Source of the DNA: Tubulanus polymorphus
Taxonomy: Eukaryota > Nemertea > Palaeonemertea > Tubulaniformes > Tubulanidae
DNA: 64,000 nt
NCBI RefSeq assembly: GCF_964204645.1
Contig: NC_134029.1
Location: 19,424,450 to 19,488,449 of the forward strand
Direction of reading: 5' to 3'
In this document: positions 36,501 to 48,500 of the stretch, in pieces
Position numbering within the stretch: position 1 is the first letter of the stretch
Layout of the letters: every line of letters begins with the position of its first letter
Made by a program: the position numbers and the translations under genes
Notes under the pieces: generated by a model
What the model saw: the letters and a program-made list of their open reading frames with translations, nothing else
What the model was told of the DNA's origin: nothing
Database searches by the model: none

Positions 36501-39500
36501 AAAGGATGAATACAAATTTACTGTAAAGTTGCGTACTAAAGTTGAGGTGTTATTTTCGAAGAATTTGTTGGTATCCCTTGAATACATTGACGCAGATACA
36601 TAGATATCTGAGGATCCCTAGAAACTTTCGTTTTGAATATAATCTTCTTTTCGAATATGTTTCAGCATAAAAATCCACGATTTGTCCGAAATGAAGGACA
36701 TGTACGCGATCATCTACCTGGACGACGAACGCAGTCTGGATAAGATATCGTGGACAGATGACGGACAGCTGATGGCTTTATCGACTCAGAAAGGCTCGCT
36801 TCACGTTTACCTCACTAAACTACCAATACTGGGAGCTGCTATACAAACTAGGATCGCTTATCTAACGTCGTTGCTGGAAGTCACCATTCAAGATGATGTT
36901 AACCGGGTATGTTTTACGTTCTTTTGAAATGAATTTGAAAATTTTCGCGAATAAACCCGACAGCCTACAAAATGGATACATTTTTAGCCTAAGAGATTTA
37001 CAGGCGCTTTGGTTGACTGCCCATTTTTCAGTGGACAAGATGCTATTAGGTCACGGTAACTAGTTCTTTCACAGTGGTACGAGTTCAAATTAAACAGCAA
37101 TCAAAACAATTGAACATGAACTTATTCAGGGTTTAGCTGAATCTAAATCGTGACTGTAGAACTGGGTGAAATTCAAATTGTTGGCAGGGGAGATGGAATT
37201 TGTTGTTTGTAGCCTTAAGAATGAAATAGACTCACTCAGGGCGACTACAATTCTGGAAAATGCGGTGAATTGATTTCTCTCATGGAAAAGACGCGGAATT
37301 TGATAAATTTTGATAAATATCTGGAGAACGTAGGGAAATGGCGTTTATGTTGCACTCACGTTTTCCCCGCGAATTGTGTTATGCTCCCGAACTATGTTCT
37401 CCATCTCTGTCAACCGTACATCACAACTCTAAAAACTTCATTTGATGTAGTTATGAATTCCTATGAAAATATATCACCTGAAACTGGAAATATTTACCCG
37501 GCCAGTTTACTACTGGATCATGGTATGAACTTTTTGGTTCATCAGGACACGGGGAAAGTTCTGTTTTTAACTGGGGGAAAACCTGGAGAATTCGTGGAAG
37601 CGGAATTCAATTCGCGCTTTTGTTATTTTCCAGGGAGCATCGACGGTACTGGCTATCGAGGTGGAGCCGTCGTTTATCGGTCTCGGTCCGTATCATCTCG
37701 CGGTCGGCATGAATAACAGAGCCTGGTTCTACATGCTGAGTGAAGGTGGTAAGTAAATACGCTGAAATAAATACTGACTGCTATTAGAATCTGTTTGTCT
37801 GTATTATCTACACAAGAACTGGACTGAACTCAGACCCACGATAAGAGAAAATATAGCTAAAAAGCTTGTCTATAAATTCTGAATTAATTTTGGTCTTCGG
37901 TGATTTGGCTGAAAATGGCTGAAAATGATTCCTTGGTTTACAATATACAAGCTTTATGATGAAAGGCTGCTTTATTGCATATGACTGATAGATCTGAGAA
38001 ATATGTTGCAGGACCAGAGAAGATGAAAGATAGAGAATACCTCGGTACTGTGCAGTCTATTAAACTGAATGCTGATTACGCTGGCGTCAGTTTCGAAGGA
38101 AAAGTTCAACTCCACATGGTAATTATTATAAGTTAATAGGCCTATATCCCGTATCAGCATGCAGCCTTATTCACAAAAGTTTTCTAGCTTAGTTGGTTGC
38201 TATGTAGTTAAACTATAGGTAGTGAGGAACTAAGCTAGAAATGGGCTTTATGAATACAGCTGCTGGTCTCCACTTGGGTCACTTACCAGCCAGCCTTTAA
38301 CTTAAGTCTAGATGGAACTCGTGAAAAAGCTGTCATTATTCGGCAGTTCATGTCGCAATCCGAACCTTGTCCTACTAATACATACTGATAGGTGGCATTC
38401 TCCTGGGGCCTGTTCTTTCGTCATGGCTTGGGCTTAAGAACAGTCTAAAACCATCTTAGTTCGAATATGGAACCGGCCTCTGGTTGACTCCTAAAGTTGA
38501 AAATTTGTAGGTTTGGTAGTGGCAATTTGAATTGAATTGTACGCTTAACGAGGGAAAGGTATATTCGATATGGTTTAGATAATGTTTTGGAAGTGTTCTG
38601 TTGTTGATATTATGAAAATCTATTGTTTCAGATTGAAGGTGAATCGATGGGTACAGATGAGAGCAGAGAGACGAGACTATTCCCTGATGATAGTAGCAGT
38701 GGACGTATCACTTGTCACGACGTCACCCCAGAATTTCTCATTTACGGAACCGATGTAAGTGAACTTACTCGAATAATGACATTGACAGAGCATTTCTTTA
38801 TCAATGCATGATTCAATGAAAAATGAATAAATTGTAACATTTTAAACGTAGAAAATTTCTCTGATTCACTCAGCCAATTTTATGAAATCACTTGGAAAAT
38901 TAGAGAAAACTCAGGACCCAGTTCCACAGTTCTGAGTTAGAGTTAAATCTGAGTTAAAACTAGTTCATTTTCAATTAGTAAACTCTGAGTTAAATCTTAA
39001 CTCAGAACTGTGGAACTGGCTCCTGGGGATTTGTAAATGGGCGGAAAGTGGCCACCCTGCGCAGCCTCTAAAATCCTTGGAAAGAAAACCATGAAGATTT
39101 CTTTGATGAGGTTGCATCGTATAGGCCCATACAGAATTGTACTTTGTTTCTTTTACTTTTAAAGTACGTGTACAACGTACTGAATATTTTGTAAAAACTC
39201 GTTATGAATCGTTTCGGTTTTACAGACGGGAGGTATCCATTACTTCTATATCGAAGACTGGCAGTTCGTGAATGAGTTTCGTCACGTAGTCGGCATCCGC
39301 AAACTGTTTCCCGACCCGAGCGGAACTCGACTCGTGTTCATCGACGATAAAAGCGATGGTTACGTTTACAATCCGGTAAGTCTGGAACACAGCGGGTAGC
39401 AGGTGGTGAAAAATTGGAGAAATGCTCATCAGCGGGTATTGTTACCTGTGTTTTCATGCCTTCCCATTTTTACCGTGGGTGAACTTCGGTTTTCGTAGTT

Positions 39501-42500
39501 AGTCGACTAGTAGTCGGAGCTAGTGATCAAATGCACTTAAGTTTTGTCTAACACCATCTTCGAACGAGATATGAACTACAGCGTCTTCACAGTTTCTTAG
39601 TTCGTTATTTTCAGACTATAGTTCCGACTAACTGATATTCGGTTTCATTTAGTTCGCAAATAGTGTACTAACTCCGATAACCGAAGTTCGCCATGGGTGA
39701 ACTTTGGCAATCACCAGTCATCGACTATTAATGGATGAATTGAAAATAAATGTCAGTTAGTCCGAACTATAGTCCCCGAAGGTATCTCTGAAGTTTGCAC
39801 TCTCTGTAGTTTCCACGTAGTCTAAACATGGCAGACACAAAGTCTAGTGCATAAGAAATTGAAGGATAGAGATTCTTATATTCTATTAACTAGAAAAAAC
39901 CAAAGTTCACCTCCGTGCTAAAGAAGGTGTAACCCTTGGGATAGTTTCAGTGCCCAGTCCTCGGTTGATTATTCTCGTGGACGCGATAATTAAACAATTG
40001 AAAATAGATATTTGTAAACGTAATTCGTTTTTCATGAAATATTTTCTTCTGTTCGGTCGATGTAGGTAAACGACCAGATCATAGAAATCCCTAATTTCTC
40101 CTCGACAACGCACGGCGTTCTGTGGGAAAACTGGCTACCGGATAAGGTAAGAATTATCGTCGGGATTTTCGTCGGAGTGTATGTATTTATGTGTATATTG
40201 CGTGAGAGAAATGTCGTCAAATTTCTGAACGAATTGAAAGGATTCCTGTTCGTAATTATTATTTCAGAGGATATTCATATCGTACGACGACGATACGATC
40301 GTCACGTATTTGTTACATAAAGAATCGTATAAGGGTATGATTGAAAGACAATCGAACAGCCTCGATCGAACGTAGACAGCTGACTGACCTAGCACTTGGC
40401 GGCCCGGTTTAACGAAAGAGTTCATATTCAAATTTATCGGAAACTTTGTCTCGAACCCACGTTCGAATAACAGAAAAGTTATTCAAAACATTGATGAGTT
40501 AGAATTTCTTTTGAAAAAAATCTGAATATCCGAACATTAAAAACCATTTTCAAGGAGACACCTTTGGTTTACTTGCTGTGGGTTACTTAGTACAAACTTT
40601 TTTTAAGCGTAGATTTGTTCGTTAAACTATATCCGCCGAGAAACTCTTCAAATCAAGATCTCTCAGCTGTCTAGAGATAATGCTATTAACATTCCTTTTG
40701 TAGTACTTTATAACATTTAGTAAGCTTACAGTCAGTGGATTTATTTTGTCTAATATTTTGTGCCCTAAAAATAGCTTACGTTGTTGAGACCATTCCCGAA
40801 AAATATGGCTGCTAGAGACATAATCGCTAATCCAGTTGACATCGTACTAATTAGTGATTTTACAGAGGGATCATATAGAGGGATACAGCAGGGATTCGAA
40901 CCTGATGGCATCGCTAGACTCGGCCACGGCATATGAAACCCTGCCACAATAGACCGGGTGCGCAAGTTAGCCGCATTAAAACTCGCGACACCAATCAGAT
41001 TGCCCGTGGTATAATTGCCAAGGCATATTTCACGAAAAAACTATAAATGGAAAACCTGGGCTAAAATAAAACAGGATGTCTGATTGGCTGATAATGACAT
41101 CATCTAAGCTGCGCACTCGCGCTAGTGTGGCAGGGTTTGTACCATGGCGCGTCTCAATGCCATGAGGTTCGAGTGCCTGCCGGGCGAGGATGCATATAGA
41201 TAGGGAGCCATGTTTTTCTTGAGGGGTCTGCCCAGACTGGTTCATGCCGTCAGTAAGTAGCTTTATGTACCCAGGTTCCTCAATGTAAGCGCTAACTTTT
41301 TATCTACCGGTACTTGTAGAGATTTAAACATATTTTTCTTTATTTAAATCGACTCATACGATCTAAGAAAGACCCTTCGGCATCGAAACAAAATTTCATA
41401 CCTATTTATCCTACTGTGAAAAAGAAAGCCATATCATGCTGATTTACTCTTATGCCATCAGATGCATTTGACAAGACTTACAAATGCGCCAACCATTCCT
41501 GATTTCTTGGATTAGTTTTCAACTCGTTTCTGAGGTTGATAGTCCTGGATATACCGGTGAGGATACCGCAGGACGGCGATGATAGTATGTTGTCGCCAGA
41601 GCGGCACAACTTCTTATCAGTGCATTAAGTAAAAAAACATGTAGTTCAGTAACGGTTGACGGTTATTATTGTTCCAGATGCTCTTGAAATGCTTTTGAAA
41701 TTTAAAAATTTACCTTAGTAAGAGGGGCCATTGAGTCGTCTTTTCTTGACTAAGATATCTATTCGACACGCTTTTAAAAATTCTGGTAACATCCTTGATG
41801 AGGGCAAAGTGTTAGTTTGAGTTCTAACACGGCGTGGTGTGAATAATATATACGGTTCGATATTTAACAGCTCTGACACAAGCTTCTGTTCTCTCTCGTT
41901 TCATTATTCTAGGGCGTGTTCGTAGTGTTCAACGACGAAAAGATAACGTCCTACGTATACCTACGGGAAACAGTGTCTGGTATGCCCGAAACTTTCGTAC
42001 ACGTGCAGGCCGCGTATAACCTGCCGCCCTCGGTGGCTCTGGCCAGTTGTAAGTGTGGGAGGCGTATATACACTGTACTGGACACTGGGTTTTCCCGCGA
42101 TTGAGATTCTGCGTTTTTTTTCTGTTTTCGACGCGTTGTGCACACTCTCAAAATTCTAGTTACCTATAGTCGAATTCGACAATATTCTTATAACTTTAGC
42201 GAGATTTTTCATGATATTTTTGTTTTCTGCGTCACTTTTCAGCAGCAGCAGCAGCACAATATTATTTCAGTAGTGTGTTACATCATATATATACCTCCCA
42301 CACTCACACACCTCCACGCTTCCATTCTCATCGGAATGGGAGTTCTAAAACCTTAACTTAAGTTTCTATTCTATATGGTGGCTGATTCGGGCCATACTAA
42401 GAAACATTTTCTGTTCAGCTTGAGGCACGATAAAATAACTTTTACATTGGCCCAATTCTAGAGTTTTGAATTTTTCGTGCGAGAGAATAAAAGACTTTGA

Positions 42501-45500
42501 ACTTTTGCGCAAGAAAACCAGATTTTTTTAAAATTCTCAAGCAAAAGCCAAAATGTTTTGTTGAATTCTCGCACGAGAAAACCAAAAAATGGGCCAATGT
42601 GAAAAACTTTTTTTTCATGCCTCAGTTCAGAAAAATGTCTTAAGTATGGCCCAAATCAGCCACCATAATTCTAACTATTTTTCGCCTAATTTTTCATTGC
42701 GTTGTTTGTAGAAATATTTCATAGAATTCGATCATTGCCGTTTAAAAATTTTCTCGAAATCGTTTATTTACGGGTTTATTATGGCCATTTATGATGGAAT
42801 CTTTCCTTATTCGTACATATAGGTTCTAAAGTCGTTCAAGTCGGAAACACGAAACTGCCGTACGGTCATGTACCGATCATGCTGTACAACGGAGAGGTTA
42901 CTCTTCAAACTCAGAGCGGCAAAGTCCAAACTCTGGTCCTTTCAACTCACGATTTCGAAGGGAAGCCTTTGGATCAGTCACCGGCTGAAGTACGTATCGA
43001 ATGAATGTTCGAAGTGTCCTTAGATGAGGCTTCCTTAGTATATTCTATTCATTACTCAGTGATTTATCTGTTGTTTTTTTTTCAGCTCAAAGATGCTCTT
43101 GAAAAGTGTTTAGCTTTAAGAAGGTAATGTCTGATTTTTAAAATGCATATCACGATTGATAAAACACTATTTGTTGAGACGATTATGTAAAGAGAATACC
43201 ACAACAATAACGAAAAAAGTCCGAAAAATGTAACTGGAGCTTTTTAGTAGTTTACTATTTACTATTCTAATAGTCATCTTCAGGAATACTGAATGAATAA
43301 AAATATATAGAATATATTATCAAAATGCTACAATCTTGAAATGTTTGTTGCTGTAGTAATTTTGTTCTGAAAAGCTCCTTAACCCAGTTCCGCAGTTCTG
43401 AGTTAAGATTTGACTCAGAATTAAATCATTGAAAATGAACTGATTTCAACTCAGAGTTAACTCTTTTAACTCGCAACTGTGGAACTGGGTCCATCAGTTC
43501 ACTAAACTATAGGTTTTTGTCTAGATTACTTTTTACTGTTTCGCAGGTTTAAAGATGCGTGGACGTATTGCGACCTGCTTTGTAAGAGGGAGCATTGGCT
43601 CGAGTTGGGAAGAGTCGCTTTAGAGAATTTGGAAATTGACATGGGTACGAAGTGCTTATTTTGCGTGTCAAAATGAAATTTTTGAAAAATACGATCTGCA
43701 AATATTATATCCACGAAAACTTAATCATTTTACAGCGATCAAGGTGTATAGACATATCGCTGATGCCGGAATGGTGATGTCTTTACAAAAAATCAAAGTA
43801 CGTGCTTGAAATGAAACAGTCATAGACAATATAATGTCCTTGTCGAGGTACTCAAGGTATTGATATTCATAATTTGCTTTCTTTATCATTACAGAATACA
43901 GAAGATCGAAATTTGCTAGCCGGCTATATCGCGATGTTCATGGAAGATTTCAGTCTCGCGCAAGATTTGTTTTTGGCCTCGAGTTTCCCGAGCGCGGCAT
44001 TGGAAGTACGTTTCAGCTAGAACTTGATAAAGCCCAGTTCGTAGAAATAATAAGTATATAAGATACCGAGAAATAAGAAAAAAGATTCCCCCAATTTGAA
44101 TTGACTTACCAAAGCTGGTACATGTATATGCCGGTTTATCATTAGATTTGTATCATGTACATTTTCTATATTGGTATATCAGTCCTCTGCTAGTAAAGAC
44201 ATTTCAAGTTATACATCACACATATTTTTTCATCAAAGAGATGTTGTTATCTAGTGAAGAGATCTACCGGTAGTTAGTCGACTAGAATTTACGCTGAAGT
44301 AGGATTTAATTCTAACTCATTTACAATAGATATCACTCAATTCAAACCTTTTTAGGACTGTGATAAGCAATATCCCCGAGTTGGATAGTGTATATTTCAT
44401 ATATTGGTCATATTTTGAAGAATATTTTGAGTTGAAAATTTATCTGAATCTGACTTTGCGGCGGAGTCTACCATATATAGTATTGTTGATAGTATTGTTA
44501 AGCTTAAAAGTGATACGAATTGAACTGTTTACTGTTAAATCTGTTGAATTATATTCTTTCATCAAATTCCAAAGTTGAGATCTGAGTTACGCATTTCTGC
44601 TTACGGTATATTTACATATGTTTACAGTTATGAAAATATTACTCCATTTTTTAGATGCGACGAGATCTGTTGCATTGGGACGAGGCGTTGAAACTGGCTA
44701 AAGCCCTCGCGCCCGAGCAGATTCCGTTCATATCGAAGGAATACGCCCAGCAGCTGGAATTCACCGGCGATCACATTAACGCGTTGGCGCACTACGAAAA
44801 GGGTATTACGAAAGCTGATCAGCATCGGGATCACGACGAGATCTGCGCGGCCGGCGTGGCGCGTGAATCCATCCGAATGGGCGATATTCGCAGGTAATTT
44901 AGCTACCATTACTACAACAAAATTTCCAAGTGATGATAAAAGTGATGGTTATGGTGTTCAGGCCTGTATGTACGTAGGAACAAACTTTTAAAAGTTGATT
45001 GTAAAACGCCCCTCGACTCTTGGTGATTATACCCCCAATACCCCTCGAATACCTGTCAAATTTGAAAATTATGGTCCTGTAGGTCCTGTATTATTGCCCC
45101 CCCCCCCCCAGCCTCAAAAATCAATTTTCTACTGGGTGAAGAGAGGGATTGTGGATCTTGGTCAGGGAGAAAGGGTTTGAACCCACAACTTAACATCCCA
45201 GAGTTAAACGCTGTCACCACTCTCCAAACTGTTGAAGACCCTACTAAGCTGAACGCAGATTGGTAACTTATTGTCCAATTAACACTTGTCCTAAACCAAA
45301 AATTTGAATGTTTGATATATTTTCTTTCTTAAGGGGTGTTGGTATGGCTTTGAAAATGCCGAGTAAAATATTGAAGAAAGAATGCGCAGCAATACTTGAA
45401 AATATGAAGGTATAAGTCGGGGCTAGAGTTCATTAAGAGGGCTTTACTTGATAAAGTGAATTAGAAATTACGTTATTGTTTGTAGCAATGGACAGAGGCG

Positions 45501-48500
45501 GCGCTTCTGTATGAAAAAGGAGGTTACTACGATAAAGCTGCATCCGTGTACATACGTTCGAAAAACTGGTGAGTCAATTTATATAGGCCCATAAGATAAA
45601 TTCCTCTGAATTAATGAATTTCGTGTAATGATATGGAAAAATCAGGAAAAACTCAGGAAAAATTTGTAAATTGGCGGAAAGTGGCGACGCGTTTCATAGG
45701 CGTGGTGTTTGATATTTTATTTGAAGGAGTCAGGCCATAACGCGCAGTTCTCAGTTTTCAAATTTGACTCTTAGAAATAAATAAGTTCAATATTTTGATA
45801 CTAACCAGCAACTGCGGGACTGGATCATTGTATGATTTATGGACTATTTCCTGATCACGCGCAATGAGTTATTATATGGATTTAGGGTTATGATATGGAA
45901 AAATCAGGGAAAACTCAGGAAAAATTTGTAAATTGGGGGAAAGTGAGAAAGTATTTTCTGATCACGTGCAATGATATCGCTTCAGGACAAAAGTCGGCGA
46001 ATTGTTATCTCACATCACGTCGCCGAAAATTCACGCTCAATACGCGAAGGCGAAGGAAGCGGACGGGCGCTACAAGGAGGCGGCGCAAGCTTACGAAAAC
46101 GCGAAAGATTTCGACAATGTTATCAGGTTAGTGAGAACGCTTCAACGATTCTACGATAGATTTGCATTACGAGAAACCCTTGCGGTGAAATCTGGCGAAT
46201 TGAGTGGTTTTCTGCATCGGGTCGCGTATGCCGAAGTCAGACTCTACTGTGCACTTAGCATTTTACGCAATAAAACGTTTAAGACGGATAGAACTTCGAA
46301 GGTTGACTAGATTTATTAAGAGTTTGAGCTTTTGTTTCTTGTGCAGAGTAGCTTAATTGTGTATATGAATTTGCCTTAACTGATGAAGCTAATATGCGCT
46401 AGTAGCGAAAACTCATGCTCTAGATAAATCTCCTCAACCTTGAAAGTACTAACTGTCTTTAGGTTTAACTGATTCGACACCAGCAGGTTAACGCTGCTTC
46501 TCAGTGAAAGCAAGGAAACTTTGTCAACAACTTCTGATGATATGACAGTCCTTAGCGATTTACTTATGCGTACCAATAATTTCGGCAGTATACGTACATA
46601 TGTTTGCGCGCTTTGCTTTTCAGAATCAATTTGGATTACTTGCATAACCCGGAGGAAGCTGTGAAAATAGTTCGAGAAACGCAGTCAATCGATGGAGCGA
46701 AGATGGTCGCCAAGTACGTAATCCTTCAGAAAATATTGAGTTTCCATTCCACAATTGGTAATTTCGATGTCAACTCATTTCGTCTTCTTTTGTTCAGGTT
46801 TTTCCTGAAGTTGAGCGACTATTCATCGGCCATACAGTTTCTGGTGATGTCCAAGTGTAACGACGAAGCGTTCCAGCTCGCTCAGGTTCACGGTCAAATG
46901 GAAACGTATGCCGACATTATCGGTATGTTCTTAGATTCTGCAAATGAAAATTAAATCTGGCGCCTGGCTCCATTCCAGATTTGGCACTTAGTTTAGACTG
47001 AGCTTTGTTTATTGATCCAATGATTTTATCGTAAATAACCAGCAGTCATATTCAGAAAGGTTTTCTAGCTCATTTGTTTGCTAACTATGTAGTTAAACAA
47101 TAGTTAGTAAGGTACTTAGCAAAAAACTAAGCTTAGTAAGGCTTCATGAATACGGCTGGATGTAATTGGGAATGACCTTAGAATTTTTTTGTTGTACTGC
47201 TGTCATGAATGAAAAGTAGGTCCAAGCTAGTCTTGATTTGAAAGAATAAGAATTGAGCCATCAATACACTTCTGTCCAGGGTGGCCACTGATCTGGCAAA
47301 CCTGGAAAACTTCTAGAATAAGAATGTGAAATATTATTTCCATGTTTTCATCAGGACCAGATGCAACACCTGAAGATTACAGAAGTATAGCCTTACACTT
47401 CGAGAACGAACGTAATTACTTCATGGCCGGAAAATTCTTCCTTCTCTGTGGACAACATCCAAAGGTACCGGTTACATGTATACTGATATGGCAACATTGA
47501 TGATAAACAAGACTTAACAGGGTAGAGCAATAGAATCACAAAATCTTAGTGAAACAGGGTAGCCGCCACTAACCTGAATATCAGGGAAATCAGAGAAAAG
47601 TCAGGGAAATTTCTTTTCTTTTGGAATAGTCAGGGAATTTTGTATATAAGCTAAAAATCAATTGAGAAGTCACAGAATTTTTTTGGGATTGCCGTGTTAA
47701 TTGATAGGATTTTTAGCAGATCGAGGGAAAACAAAGTGCATGTCGGGGAATAGTCGGGAAAATGCAAGTCAAACAAACATTTTTTACGTTCATTTATATT
47801 GAATTGGACGATGAGTAATATCCAGATAAAATCCGGCTTGATTTTTGGGTCTACTGGATTTTTCCGATCTTCAACCCGATGCCTATTTTTTCCGAAAATT
47901 AATTTTGTATCTTTTTTTCCCATTTTCGTAGGCCCTCAATCATTTCCTGCGAGTGAAAGGCCAAGACGAACACCAGGCTATCGAGATGGCCATCGAAACC
48001 GTCGGCCAGGCGAACGACGATAAACTCACGGAAGTGCTCATCGAATTCCTGATGGGCGAAAACGACAACATTCCGAAAGACGCGAAATATTTGTTCCGTG
48101 TCTATATGGCTTTGAAACAGTATCGAGAAGCCGCCCGTACGGCTATTATCATCGCGCGCGAGGAACAAAACGCCGGTAGGATTTCGATACAAAAAAAAAT
48201 GATTCGAATTTAGTGATAGAAATTTATTTTCATGAAGAAGTTTACATCATTAGACATTGAATAAATGGTAAAAGGAAGAATAATATAACTAGATGATATG
48301 TGGAGAGACTGAATTGGTCGATCTCATCCTCCCCGGCGGGGACTCGAACCTGATGGCATCGCACCTGCTACTGCGCGAAACCCTGCCTCACTAGCCTGAG
48401 TGCCCAGCTACTATAATATCATTGTTAGCCAATCAAAGATCATGTTTTATCTTAGCCCGGGTTATCTCAAGCTATCATTATCCATACCTCAGCGATTGTG

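Larger units (their letters stand above)
30524..40146 (+). other. wdr19: wdr19 coding exons 1-14 (exon table)
   Basis: 1: 30524-30529; 2: 30715-30806; 3: 31101-31166; 4: 31632-31757; 5: 32322-32420; 6: 33366-33579; 7: 34863-34975; 8: 35635-35808; 9: 36666-36906; 10: 37634-37748; 11: 38012-38118; 12: 38632-38754; 13: 39226-39375; 14: 40066-40146. Each is bounded by AG and GT and keeps frame. Exon 10 is read in a different frame from the longer open frame that overlaps it at 37270-37716. Confidence 0.9.

Noticed and set aside
37270-37716. A 148-codon open frame over wdr19 intron 9 and exon 10
   Set aside because: The family-conserved exon 10 (37634-37748) is read in another frame; the long frame is a shadow running through the intron.
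40268-40380. Exon 15a as a truncated wdr19 end (reading on to a stop at about 40373)
   Set aside because: The GTATGA donor with the right phase and the matching length of 15b make an internal alternative exon more likely than a terminal exon; no poly(A) signal follows closely.
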